From Hymenobacter ruricola (GTDB taxonomy: Bacteria; Bacteroidota; Bacteroidia; Cytophagales; Hymenobacteraceae): a stretch of DNA of 64,000 nt. The stretch is from positions 62,001 to 126,000 of the forward strand of contig NZ_JADQDM010000002.1 of NCBI RefSeq assembly GCF_015694525.1, read 5' to 3'. Numbering within the stretch: position 1 is the first letter of the stretch; each line of letters begins with the position of its first letter. This document shows positions 23,406-33,565 of the stretch, piece after piece. Position numbers and translations under genes: made by a program. Below the pieces are notes generated by a model. That model was not told the DNA's origin, made no database searches, and was given only the letters and a program-made list of their open reading frames with translations.

Positions 23406-24161
23406 ATGGTAAAAAAACGCCTGATTCCCTGCCTGGACGTCCGCGACGGGCGGACGGTGAAGGGCATCCAATTCGAAGGCCTGCGCGATGCCGGCGACCC
23501 CGTGGCGCTGGCCGCCCGCTACGCACGGGAAGGGGCCGACGAGTTGGTTTTTCTCGACATCACGGCCACCAACCAACGCCGCCAGCCCCTGACCGACCTT
23601 GTGCGCGACGTGGCCCGGGTGCTCGATATTCCCTTCACCGTGGGCGGCGGCATCAGCACGGTGGCCGATGTGGAAGCCTTGCTGTTGAGCGGGGCCGACA
23701 AAGTGTCCATCAATTCGGCGGCCTTGGCCCGGCCGGCGTTCGTGGCGGAACTGGCCCGGCGCTTCGGCTCCCAGTGCATCGTCGTGGCCGTTGATGCCCG
23801 CCTGGTGGGCGCGGAGTGGCAGGTAATGACACGCGCGGGCACCGTGGCCACCGGCCGCCAAGCCGTGGCGTGGTGCTGCGAAGCGGCCGACCTGGGGGCC
23901 GGCGAATTGCTGCTGACGTCCATGAGCCACGACGGCACCAAAGCCGGTTTCGCCCTTGACCTTACCCGCGCCGTGAGCGACGCGGTGCCCGTGCCCGTTA
24001 TTGCTTCTGGCGGCGCTGGCCAGCCCGCCGATTTCACGGCTGTTTTCCAGGTCGGTGGCGCCGATGCCGCGCTGGCCGCCAGCATTTTTCATTTCAACGA
24101 GACCTCCTTGTCGGTGCTCAAGCACTACCTGCACCAAGCGGGCATACCCATTCGGCTGTAA
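23406..24161 (+). CDS. hisF: imidazole glycerol phosphate synthase, cyclase subunit
   Basis: Encodes 251 residues. With HisH it converts PRFAR and glutamine to imidazole glycerol phosphate and AICAR. Family landmarks: [19 protein letters not shown] with catalytic Asp, [46 protein letters not shown] with the second Asp, and [12 protein letters not shown]. Length is normal. Confidence 0.97.
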   Translation: MVKKRLIPCLDVRDGRTVKGIQFEGLRDAGDPVALAARYAREGADELVFLDITATNQRRQPLTDLVRDVARVLDIPFTVGGGISTVADVEALLLSGADKVSINSAALARPAFVAELARRFGSQCIVVAVDARLVGAEWQVMTRAGTVATGRQAVAWCCEAADLGAGELLLTSMSHDGTKAGFALDLTRAVSDAVPVPVIASGGAGQPADFTAVFQVGGADAALAASIFHFNETSLSVLKHYLHQAGIPIRL

Positions 24162-24181
24162 TCAGCCCCTTTCTTAACGCC

Positions 24182-24853
24182 ATGAACAGCCCTTCTTCCG
24201 CTGCTCCCGCTCTGCGCTTTGACCCGGTAACCGGGCTGGCGCCTGCCATTATTCAGGACGCCGCAACCGGGCAGGTCCTCATGTTGGGCTACGTGAACGA
24301 GCTGGCGTGGGCACGCACGCAGCAGGAGGGCCGGGTAACGTTCTTTTCCCGTTCCAAAAACCGGCTTTGGACCAAAGGGGAAAGCAGCGGCAATTACCTG
24401 TCGGTGGTGAGCACCCACGTCGACTGCGACGCCGATACCGTCCTCATCCGGGCCGTGCCGGCCGGCCCTACTTGCCACCGGGGCACCACCAGCTGCTTCG
24501 AACAACCCCATCAACACGCTTCTCCCGCGGCCCCGGTGGGTTTTTTAGGCGCTCTGGAGCGCCTGATTACCGAGCGGCACCAATTTCCTGAGCGGGCCCC
24601 ACAGTCCTACACCGTGTCTCTTTTCCAGAAGGGCATGGCTAAAATCGCCCAAAAAGTAGGAGAGGAGGCCGTGGAAACGGTCATTGACGCCGTGACGGGC
24701 CAACGCGAAACCTTAAAGGGCGAAGTGGCCGACCTGCTCTACCATCTGCTTGTGCTGATGGTCGGGGCCGGCGTTTCGATGGAAGACGTGGTGGCGGTGC
24801 TGGAGGAACGCCACCGCTTGCCCAACACCCGGCACCTGACCGAAGGCCAGTAG
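24182..24853 (+). CDS. hisIE: bifunctional phosphoribosyl-AMP cyclohydrolase / phosphoribosyl-ATP pyrophosphatase
   Basis: Encodes 223 residues. The HisI part (1-108) has VLMLGYVNELAWARTQ, RLWTKGESSGNYL, the metal site VDCDADTVLI and the zinc ligands in CHRGTTSCF. The HisE part (about 120-223) has AQKVGEEAVETVIDAV and the helix GEVADLLYHLLVLM typical of MazG-like pyrophosphatases. Together they perform steps 2 and 3. It is the last his gene, followed by a hairpin at 24864-24894. Confidence 0.96.
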   Translation: MNSPSSAAPALRFDPVTGLAPAIIQDAATGQVLMLGYVNELAWARTQQEGRVTFFSRSKNRLWTKGESSGNYLSVVSTHVDCDADTVLIRAVPAGPTCHRGTTSCFEQPHQHASPAAPVGFLGALERLITERHQFPERAPQSYTVSLFQKGMAKIAQKVGEEAVETVIDAVTGQRETLKGEVADLLYHLLVLMVGAGVSMEDVVAVLEERHRLPNTRHLTEGQ

Positions 24854-24863
24854 ACGGCCATTG

Positions 24864-24900
24864 CCGGCGGTCGTCGAACTTCAACGACCGCCGGGGCCCA
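24864..24900. terminator. terminator at the end of the his operon
   Basis: An 11-bp perfect stem (CCGGCGGTCGT, 24864-24874; ACGACCGCCGG, 24884-24894) with a 9-nt loop, followed after six bases by a broken T-rich run. It lies between the convergent his operon and the gene at 24903. Confidence 0.7.
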
Positions 24901-24902
24901 TT

Positions 24903-25874
24903 TTATTTGGCTCTAAACTGGCGTCTAATCTTCTCCAGTAGCGCCATGGCAATGATGATGTCTTCCTCTTCCAAAATGGACAGCACGCTGTTCACGCCGG
25001 GCCCGCTCACTTGCAGTTGGTACTGCACGGGGGCTGCGTGGGCCGGCGTGGGGGGCATTGCAGCGTCGTTGAAGTGTGGCGTTGGTGGCTCAGCTTGGCG
25101 ATGAGTTTCCTGGGTGTTTCCTTGCGCAGCCAAGTGCTCGTGGGGTTCTGTTTCGGGGCCCGCGCTGGTGGGTGTTTCCGGCGTGCTGGGTAACGGCGGC
25201 AACAGGCCGAATAAACTGGCGATGGCATCGGAAGCAGGTTGTGGCGCCGTCGTGGGAGCTACGTAGGCAGAAGCTTGGGCCGGGGGCGATTCCATGGCGG
25301 GAGTGGCGATGGGAGGCTCCGCGTCGGGCGATGGGCGGAATAGGTTCGCAGCAGGCGTTGGGCTCGCTAATTCTCGCCTGGTTGGTTGTGTCGCGGCCAA
25401 CGCATCTATATCAGCCACGATGTTGCGTTCGTCGAGCAGTCCAACCATCCGGCAGCCTTCCACAAATGCCTTAGCCACTCCCTGGGCGTTTATTTCTTCG
25501 ACGCCAAATTCCCGGATGAGCATTACGTCAAGCATCTGCACGGGCAATTCCCGTGAGCGAAACTTGCGGCACAGTTGCGTAAACAGTGGCGGAGTCAGGA
25601 AAGCCTCTCGGTGGAAGAGCAGTTCTTCTTTCTTGTCATAAGCGTGTTTTATGCGCTTAAATAAGGTCGTGGTGCTGAGCAGTTCTCGTTTGCTGGTCAT
25701 GAGGCCAAACTTGACTGCCGAGCCAATAATGGCCTTAAATGACCCGCTGACTTTGCGGTTTAGTTTTCGGGCGGCCGTGTCGATGGCACATTTTCCGCCA
25801 GTGTCATCCACAATTTCTGCCAGTTCCCACGCGCCAGCGTATGATGTCCGGGGGTAGTCAATAAGCTTGGGCAT
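24903..25874 (-). CDS. unknown protein with winged-helix-like N-terminus and proline-rich linker
   Basis: Encodes 323 residues. Residues 1-160 look like a helical DNA- or protein-binding module related to DUF5343-type proteins (AARKLNRKVSGSFKAIIGSA, KFGLMTSKRELLSTT, QMLDVMLIREFGVEEIN). Residues 165-285 are a Pro/Thr/Ala-rich disordered linker. The last 40 residues form a small domain, YQLQVSGPGVNSVLSILEEE then IAMALLEKIRRQF. The family match is by resemblance only and no function can be assigned. A TAnTTTG-like motif at 25938-25944 (minus strand) may drive it. It borders a 900-bp AT-rich stretch unlike the rest of the window, a hint of acquisition. Confidence 0.7.
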   Translation of the reverse strand: MPKLIDYPRTSYAGAWELAEIVDDTGGKCAIDTAARKLNRKVSGSFKAIIGSAVKFGLMTSKRELLSTTTLFKRIKHAYDKKEELLFHREAFLTPPLFTQLCRKFRSRELPVQMLDVMLIREFGVEEINAQGVAKAFVEGCRMVGLLDERNIVADIDALAATQPTRRELASPTPAANLFRPSPDAEPPIATPAMESPPAQASAYVAPTTAPQPASDAIASLFGLLPPLPSTPETPTSAGPETEPHEHLAAQGNTQETHRQAEPPTPHFNDAAMPPTPAHAAPVQYQLQVSGPGVNSVLSILEEEDIIIAMALLEKIRRQFRAK

Positions 25875-26776
25875 TTTAGTTCAAAAGGTTGGGGTATGTA
25901 CTTTCTTAGGCATACCGATAAAAAGCCGATTAGGATTCAAAGTAAAAAAAAGTTTAAAAAATAATAAGAATTTTGTGCCATTTTGGACTTTATTAGCTCA
26001 TTGCTGTGTTGGGGTCGAGTGAATGCAACAGGATGCAGTCTAAAGTCTTTAATATGGTATATAAATTTAGCATGTATAATTTGTCTCTGCAAAATGTATT
26101 GAAATGCCAATTGGAAAGGTACTTCAGGTAGGAGCGGAGCCTGTAACTTAGATGGCTCAGCTTCCTAAGTTTCGGTTATACTAAACTGAAATTTTTCTGA
26201 ACTCCACTTGAGAGTAGCAGGTACTAAATAGTATAAATTTTTAACTTAATTTATTGCTTTTTATTACTTGAAAATATTTTCGCCTGGGCAACTGCCCTGG
26301 GATTAAGCAAAACACCGCCCCAAGCCAGCTGATGATATTTTTTCCCATCTCCGGGCAATTATTGCCGGTGACCGGTATTTGCGGTAATTGTTCATAAGCG
26401 AGCAACAATACTGTAGCACACACGGACCATTGCCGTTGCTAAGCGTAACAACCGCTGTGTTGGCCGGAACTCTGTTTTCGGACACACAAATTGACCTAAC
26501 GGTTTCTAGCTGGCTAGCGACTTCCGTGGCTGCTAACGCACCTTGGAAATGAAGCCCACCGCTGCCTAATTCCTAAAGCTAGCGCACCTGCCCGCTTTGA
26601 AAAGTCTTGTTTGGAGCAACAGCGCCAAGCCTTGAAAACAACCACCAAACAAGGACGAGAACTAGTCTTATAATTTATATTATGTTAAATAAAAAATATT
26701 ATAATCCGGCACGGGCATGAAAAAGCCCATCCAAATACTGGATGGGCTCTCCTACTCAGATGAAGCTTTAGGGAAC
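25875..26776. other. AT-rich intergenic stretch without convincing genes
   Basis: About 900 bp, visibly poorer in GC than the surrounding DNA, with runs such as TTTAAAAAATAATAAG. The only open frames are overlapping 60-codon minus-strand ones at 26241-26485, which lack family signatures. Small inverted repeats are present: GGCAATTATTGCC near 26353, CTTGTTTGG/CCAAACAAG (26606-26614/26645-26653) and TTATAAT/ATTATAA (26668-26674/26698-26704). It may hold promoters, an unrecognised RNA, or the remains of decayed genes. Confidence 0.7.
26721..26747 (-). terminator. terminator of the TPR gene at 26777
   Basis: A perfect 9-bp stem (GCCCATCCA, 26725-26733; TGGATGGGC, 26739-26747) with a 5-nt loop. 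On the minus strand it is followed by TTTTTC. Confidence 0.88.
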
Positions 26777-27937
26777 TTACTTCCTTAAAGATTGCAGCTT
26801 GGCATTCATTTTTTCCGCATCCGCATTACGCCCCACAGTAGTATAAGCTTTCTGCAGCGAACTCAACACCGCCACTTCATTTGGCGACACTTCAAGGGCT
26901 TTCTCAAAATACCCTATTGCTTGCTCCACAATTTTTTTGCCGTCGGCTTCCATCTTTTTGCCACCAGAATTCTGATAGGTCTTCAAATCCATTTTCCTGG
27001 ATTTGTTCACCAATTCAATGCCGCGGTTAAAATCGTGCACTCCCAGGTTGTATTGCGCATCGAAGTTCTTTGGGTCCAGCTCAACCGCCTTGCGGTAGTC
27101 GGCCAACGCCAAGTCGGTTTTTTTCTGCTGGTCGTACAGCGAGCCCCGCACCGCGTACAGATTCGAATTACCCGGGTCGGAGGCAATCGATTTGGTAATC
27201 TTCTCCAAGGCGTCACCGCCTTTGCCGCTTGCCAGCGTCATGTTCAGGTCTTCGAGCATGAACGTTTTATTGGTTGGGTAAGCCGCCAACGCCTGCTTAA
27301 GCACCGCCGCAGCTTCGGCGTCGTTCTTTTCAGACCTGGCCATTTGGAGCAAACGCGAATACAACGTCACCGACTTGTAGTTCATGCCCAACAACTGGTT
27401 GTAACTGGCCTTTGCGCCCGCAAAATCCTGCTTGGCTTCGTAGGCATACGCCGAATACAGCACCGCCGTGGTGTCCTGCGGGTTCAGCTGCGACGCCAGT
27501 TTGTAGCTAGAAATAGCTTTGTCGTACTCCTTGGCGTTGTAGCTGTTCACCGCATCGTTGAAAGCAAAGCCGTACAGGCCCGACATTTTGGCCACGGCCT
27601 GCTTACCAAATTCCCCCGTTTTGGTGTCAAGCTCAACGGTCTTGGCATACGACTCGTAGGCTTTCTGCAGGCCCTCGCCCGGCTGCAGCTGCTTGGAGTA
27701 AATGGGGCTCTCCAGCATGCCCTGGTAGATTTCGCCCCGCGTGTACCAGGTTTTGGCTTTCCCGCTGGTCTTTTCGTTCACAATGGCTTTGTCGATGTCC
27801 GTTCGGGCTTTGTCGAGCAAGCCCGAGCGCTGATTGAGGATGGCATTGGTCACGGCTGAAGTCTGGGCCGAAACCACCGCCGGCAGCCCGGCAACCAGGG
27901 CCACGCCCGTGGCAAGAGTCAAAAAAGTCTTCTTCAT
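26777..27937 (-). CDS. secreted tetratricopeptide repeat protein
   Basis: Encodes 386 residues from the ATG at 27937, which begins a signal peptide (MKKTFLTLATGVALVAGL, cleavage near VSAQ). Several TPR units follow, for example YDKAISSYKLASQLNPQDT, SNLYAVRGSLYDQQKKTDLA and DYRKAVELDPKNFDAQYNLG. Between them a Lys-rich insertion (SRKMDLKTYQNSGGKKMEAD) interrupts a late repeat, as in many Bacteroidota TPR proteins. Probably periplasmic, acting as a docking scaffold; partner unknown. It is downstream of gyrA on the same strand, 194 nt away, and has its own terminator. Confidence 0.85.
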   Translation of the reverse strand: MKKTFLTLATGVALVAGLPAVVSAQTSAVTNAILNQRSGLLDKARTDIDKAIVNEKTSGKAKTWYTRGEIYQGMLESPIYSKQLQPGEGLQKAYESYAKTVELDTKTGEFGKQAVAKMSGLYGFAFNDAVNSYNAKEYDKAISSYKLASQLNPQDTTAVLYSAYAYEAKQDFAGAKASYNQLLGMNYKSVTLYSRLLQMARSEKNDAEAAAVLKQALAAYPTNKTFMLEDLNMTLASGKGGDALEKITKSIASDPGNSNLYAVRGSLYDQQKKTDLALADYRKAVELDPKNFDAQYNLGVHDFNRGIELVNKSRKMDLKTYQNSGGKKMEADGKKIVEQAIGYFEKALEVSPNEVAVLSSLQKAYTTVGRNADAEKMNAKLQSLRK

Positions 27938-28131
27938 AAAAGTTGGGAATGTGCTCGTGGAAAGCGGGAGCCGACATTTTAGGTTAAAAACACCACCCGC
28001 CGAGCGAAAAAAATGGAATGAGTGCGTGTGAAAATCCGAGGAAAGCTCAGCCGAAACGCATCTGGCCCTTCTTCGGTTCGCCAAAAATAAACGGGCCGGC
28101 CCAAATGGACCGCCCCGCTCCTCTTCCACGA

Positions 28132-30777
<2,646 letters not shown>

Positions 30778-30870
30778 TGAGGTGGTTGATAGGCAGCTGA
30801 AAAAATGGCCTTAAAAAGGACTTTTTAGCCGCACGGTGAATGGTTCTTTATACGCACGCGAAGATACGAC

Positions 30871-30906
30871 AAAAAGGCCACAACGGCAAGCGCTGTGGCC
30901 TTTTTT
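30871..30906. terminator. bidirectional terminator between gyrA and the small lipoprotein gene
   Basis: GGCCACAACG (30876-30885) pairs with CGCTGTGGCC (30891-30900) with one mismatch. Five A on one side and six T on the other. On the minus strand it ends the transcript of the lipoprotein at 30923. Confidence 0.85.
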
Positions 30907-30922
30907 GGGGCATTGAGTAGGA

Positions 30923-31150
30923 CTATTTCAACGTCTTGCTCTTGTCCTGCGGATTCTTCCCGCCCTTGGGGTTGTAGGTCTTGATTTTTTGCCCAATGGC
31001 CGGGTTCTGCATTTTCCAGAACGGCTGCCCGTGGTACTTCACACCGCTGTGCAGGTGCACCTTGCGGGTGTGGCACGACTCGATGGGGCACGTGCGGCAG
31101 CCCACGGCCAGCAGCAACAAACACGGAAATAAGCGGAACAGCAACTTCAT
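30923..31150 (-). CDS. small cysteine-containing lipoprotein
   Basis: Encodes 75 residues. A lipobox ends the signal sequence (CLLLLAVGC, lipidated Cys at 18). The mature part begins RTCPIESCHTRKVHLHSG and continues YHGQPFWKMQNPAIGQKI; two further cysteines and several histidines might bind a metal or form a disulfide. I recall similar short proteins in Cytophagales but no assigned function. Its start codon lies only 4 nt from a TACCTTTG promoter element, and a strong terminator follows, so it is a single-gene unit. Confidence 0.8.
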   Translation of the reverse strand: MKLLFRLFPCLLLLAVGCRTCPIESCHTRKVHLHSGVKYHGQPFWKMQNPAIGQKIKTYNPKGGKNPQDKSKTLK

Positions 31151-31154
31151 AGCG

Positions 31155-31162
31155 CAAAGGTA
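31155..31162 (-). promoter_or_regulatory. -7 element (TACCTTTG) abutting the lipoprotein start
   Basis: Perfect TAnnTTTG on the minus strand, 4 nt upstream of the ATG at 31150. Transcription would start at or next to the start codon, predicting a leaderless mRNA. Confidence 0.6.
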
Positions 31163-31207
31163 GCGGTTGGGAAGGGCGAAGAACGAACGGCCCCGGCAAG
31201 GCCTCGC

Positions 31208-31855
31208 TCAGTCATTGCCCGCCCACTCGGCCAAAAACTGCGCCACAAAGGCCTCCATGTAGGCGTGGCGTTGGGCGGCCACCGCGCGGGCGGCGGGCGT
31301 GTGCATGCGCTCTTTCAGGTGCAGCAGCTTCTCGTAGAAGTGGTTGAGCGTGGGCGCCGTGTTTTGCTGGTAGCTGGCGAAGCTCTCGTGGGCCACCGGG
31401 GCCACGGCCTCGTCGTGCAGGGGGCGTCCTTTGTGGCCACCGTAGGCAAAGGCCCGGGCGATGCCGATGGCCCCGATGGCATCGAGCCGGTCGGCGTCCT
31501 GCACCAGGGCCGCTTCGATGGAGGACACCAGCGTGGCCACACCGAGGCCTTTGAAGGACACTTCCCGGATGATGGTTTCGACGCGGGCAATCAGGGTTTC
31601 GGCCGCGCCCTGGCTGCGCAGCCACTCGCGGGCCGCGCGCGGGCCGGCTTCGTAGTCGCCGCCGTGAAATTTCCAGTCGGCAATGTCGTGCAGCAGCGCA
31701 GCCAGCTCAGTCACTTCGGGGTCGGCTTCGGGCGAGGCCTGGGCCAGCCGGCGGGCCATGTGCCACACCCGGCGGATGTGCGCCCAATCGTGCCCACTGC
31801 CTTCGCCGGCAAACTTATTCTCAATAAATCGGGCCGTGTTTGCAATCAGTTCCAC
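31208..31855 (-). CDS. HD-domain metal-dependent phosphohydrolase
   Basis: Encodes 215 residues from a GTG at 31855. The HD-domain metal ligands are visible: H in GHDWAHIRRVWHMAR, the HD pair in LAALLHDIADWKF, and the late Asp in ALVQDADRLDAIGAIGIAR. The protein is all-helical and matches the YedJ/YpgQ-type single-domain HD hydrolases. The substrate is unknown; relatives hydrolyse nucleotides. It stands alone; the nearest gene downstream is the small lipoprotein, with its own promoter. Confidence 0.88.
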   Translation of the reverse strand: MELIANTARFIENKFAGEGSGHDWAHIRRVWHMARRLAQASPEADPEVTELAALLHDIADWKFHGGDYEAGPRAAREWLRSQGAAETLIARVETIIREVSFKGLGVATLVSSIEAALVQDADRLDAIGAIGIARAFAYGGHKGRPLHDEAVAPVAHESFASYQQNTAPTLNHFYEKLLHLKERMHTPAARAVAAQRHAYMEAFVAQFLAEWAGND

Positions 31856-32038
31856 AGGAAAAAAGAATTGTAACGCGTAAATCAATAGCGGACTTTGTGC
31901 TTGACGCCTGCCAAACCACCAAGGCAAAAGTACAGGCCCCGACGTACCTCAGCCGCGGGCAAATGCCAACGGACGTTCCTTCTTGGCCCGGGCGGTCCGT
32001 AATTCGTGCTTTAAATCCCCATTTAATAGAATTGGCAT

Positions 32039-32857
32039 ATGCTTTCCCGCCTTCAGCACCTGCGTATCCTCGCCTTATTCATGCCCTTTGGCCTGCTGGC
32101 CCCGCCCCTGGCGGCCCAAACGCCCCAGGCCACGCCTGTGCCAGCCGACACCCTGCACAAATACCAGGACCCGGTCGGCAGCGTGCCGGCGAAAAAACCT
32201 TTTCTGAAGAGCAAGGTATTCCGGGCCGCCATTGTGCCGACGGTGCTCATCGGCTACGGCGCCAGCACCATCAACGGGCATGGCTTTTATAGCTCTTACG
32301 ACGCGAAAAAGGACATTCGGCGCGTGTTTGGAGATTACCGCAACCACATCGACGACTACCTGCAATGGTCGCCTTACCTGGAGGTGGGCGGCGTGCTGCT
32401 GGCCGGTGTGGAATCGCGCGATGACCGGGTCAACTTGGCCCTCATTGTGCTGAAAAGCGAGGCCATCATGCTTTCCTCGGTCTACATCATCAAGACCCTG
32501 GCGGGCGTGGAACGGCCTGATGGGTCCGACAACCTCTCGTTTCCGTCGGGGCACACGGCGCAAGCGTTTCTGGCGGCCAGCATCGTGCACACCGAGTTCA
32601 GAGACAAAAGCCAGTGGTACGGCATCGGGGCCTACACGCTGGCCACCAGCGTGGCGGCTTTCCGCATGATTAACAACAAACACTGGGAGTCCGACGTGGT
32701 GGCCGGCGCCGGCGTGGGCATATTGTCGGCGCACGTGGCCTACCTGACCCACCGCAACCGCTGGGGCCGCCAGCCCATCAGGCGCGACGTGAGCGTGATG
32801 CCCCTCTGGAGCCCGGCGGGCGGCACCGGCATCAGCCTTACTTGGCGCCCCCACTAG
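32039..32857 (+). CDS. PAP2-family phosphatase, secreted or membrane-bound
   Basis: Encodes 272 residues. A signal sequence (LALFMPFGLLAPPLAAQ) is followed by the three PAP2 motifs: KTLAGVERP, SFPSGHTAQAF with the catalytic-site His, and RMINNKHWESDVVAG with the nucleophilic His and Asp. Hydrophobic segments between them suggest membrane embedding. PAP2 enzymes remove phosphate from lipid phosphates such as undecaprenyl pyrophosphate or phosphatidate; the substrate here is not determined. Monocistronic by position. Confidence 0.9.
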   Translation: MLSRLQHLRILALFMPFGLLAPPLAAQTPQATPVPADTLHKYQDPVGSVPAKKPFLKSKVFRAAIVPTVLIGYGASTINGHGFYSSYDAKKDIRRVFGDYRNHIDDYLQWSPYLEVGGVLLAGVESRDDRVNLALIVLKSEAIMLSSVYIIKTLAGVERPDGSDNLSFPSGHTAQAFLAASIVHTEFRDKSQWYGIGAYTLATSVAAFRMINNKHWESDVVAGAGVGILSAHVAYLTHRNRWGRQPIRRDVSVMPLWSPAGGTGISLTWRPH

Positions 32858-32989
32858 AGGGGGCGGCCGGCACCAGACAGGCCAGCGCTAATCAATGGCC
32901 TTTTTTGGATTGCCTGTCACTGGCTAAGTAAAGGAGCCCCAGAGAAATACAATACCCCTGCTGCCTGGTGGGGACGAGGTTACTTGCCG

Positions 32990-33145
32990 TTACATCCTCC
33001 ACCCGAGCCAGTCGGCCAGATACAAGCCGCCCGCCACGACAGCCACGCCCACCGCGACGACCGCTGTTGTCACGAGACCTATGCTCACCAACCAGACCCA
33101 GGCCGGCACCTTATCAATCCAGTCCTTGGCTCCAAAGAAACGCAT
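32990..33145 (-). CDS. small membrane protein
   Basis: Encodes 51 residues, MRFFGAKDWIDKVPAWVWL at the start and then a strongly hydrophobic Val/Ala/Gly helix ending YLADWLGWRM. A TACCTTGG element (one mismatch to TAnnTTTG) lies 4 nt upstream of the ATG, the same arrangement as at other genes here, which supports this start. I do not recognise a family. It could be a membrane-inserted regulator or a chance frame, but the promoter position and helix argue for a gene. Confidence 0.55.
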   Translation of the reverse strand: MRFFGAKDWIDKVPAWVWLVSIGLVTTAVVAVGVAVVAGGLYLADWLGWRM

Positions 33146-33149
33146 GGAG

Positions 33150-33157
33150 CCAAGGTA
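33150..33157 (-). promoter_or_regulatory. -7-like element (TACCTTGG) abutting the small membrane protein start
   Basis: Minus-strand TACCTTGG ends 4 nt before the ATG at 33145; one mismatch to TAnnTTTG. Confidence 0.4.
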
Positions 33158-33360
33158 GCACACCCATCCGCGTGGGAAGTGGCGGCGGAAGGTTTCACGG
33201 CCCAACCGATAAGCAGACCTGGCAACTCACGGTTTTCACAGCAAAGCGGACCTCTTCATTACCGCGATATGAGGTGCACTCATCCTTTGAGAAAGCAGCT
33301 ACAGGCACACCACGAAAAACCCCCATGCAAACACGTGATTTGCATGGGGGTTAGATTACC

Positions 33361-33436
33361 TGGAGCCGCCTGTCGGACTCGAACCAACGACCCTCTGATT
33401 ACAAGTCAGAAGCTCTACCAACTGAGCTAAGGCGGC
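33361..33436 (-). tRNA. tRNA-Thr (anticodon TGT)
   Basis: Full cloverleaf on the minus strand: acceptor GCCGCCT pairs with AGGCGGC, D arm AGCTCAGTTGGTAGAGC, anticodon stem CTGA/TCAG with loop CTTGTAA (TGT), and T arm with GGTTCGAGTCC. The 3' CCA is encoded in the genome (33361-33363 on the plus strand read TGG). It reads ACA and other ACN codons. Confidence 0.97.
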
Positions 33437-33501
33437 AAAGTGGTGCCACAAAAGTACGCCCGGCCCAACACTTATGCCAGCGTGGCCCCGCCATTTCCCA
33501 G

Positions 33502-33540
33502 AAAAAAGTGGCCCGGCGCAATTTGCGCCGGGCCACTTTC
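33502..33540. terminator. strong bidirectional terminator downstream of the DUF349 gene
   Basis: A 17-bp perfect stem (AAAGTGGCCCGGCGCAA with its complement, 33505-33521 and 33523-33539) with almost no loop, and A/T-rich ends. On the minus strand it ends the DUF349 transcript. Confidence 0.9.
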
Positions 33541-33565
33541 TGCTTTTGTGCCTTAATCCCAGCCT

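Noticed and set aside
26241..26485. Overlapping 60-codon minus-strand frames in the AT-rich gap
   Set aside because: No signature, overlapping frames, and atypical composition; could be chance.
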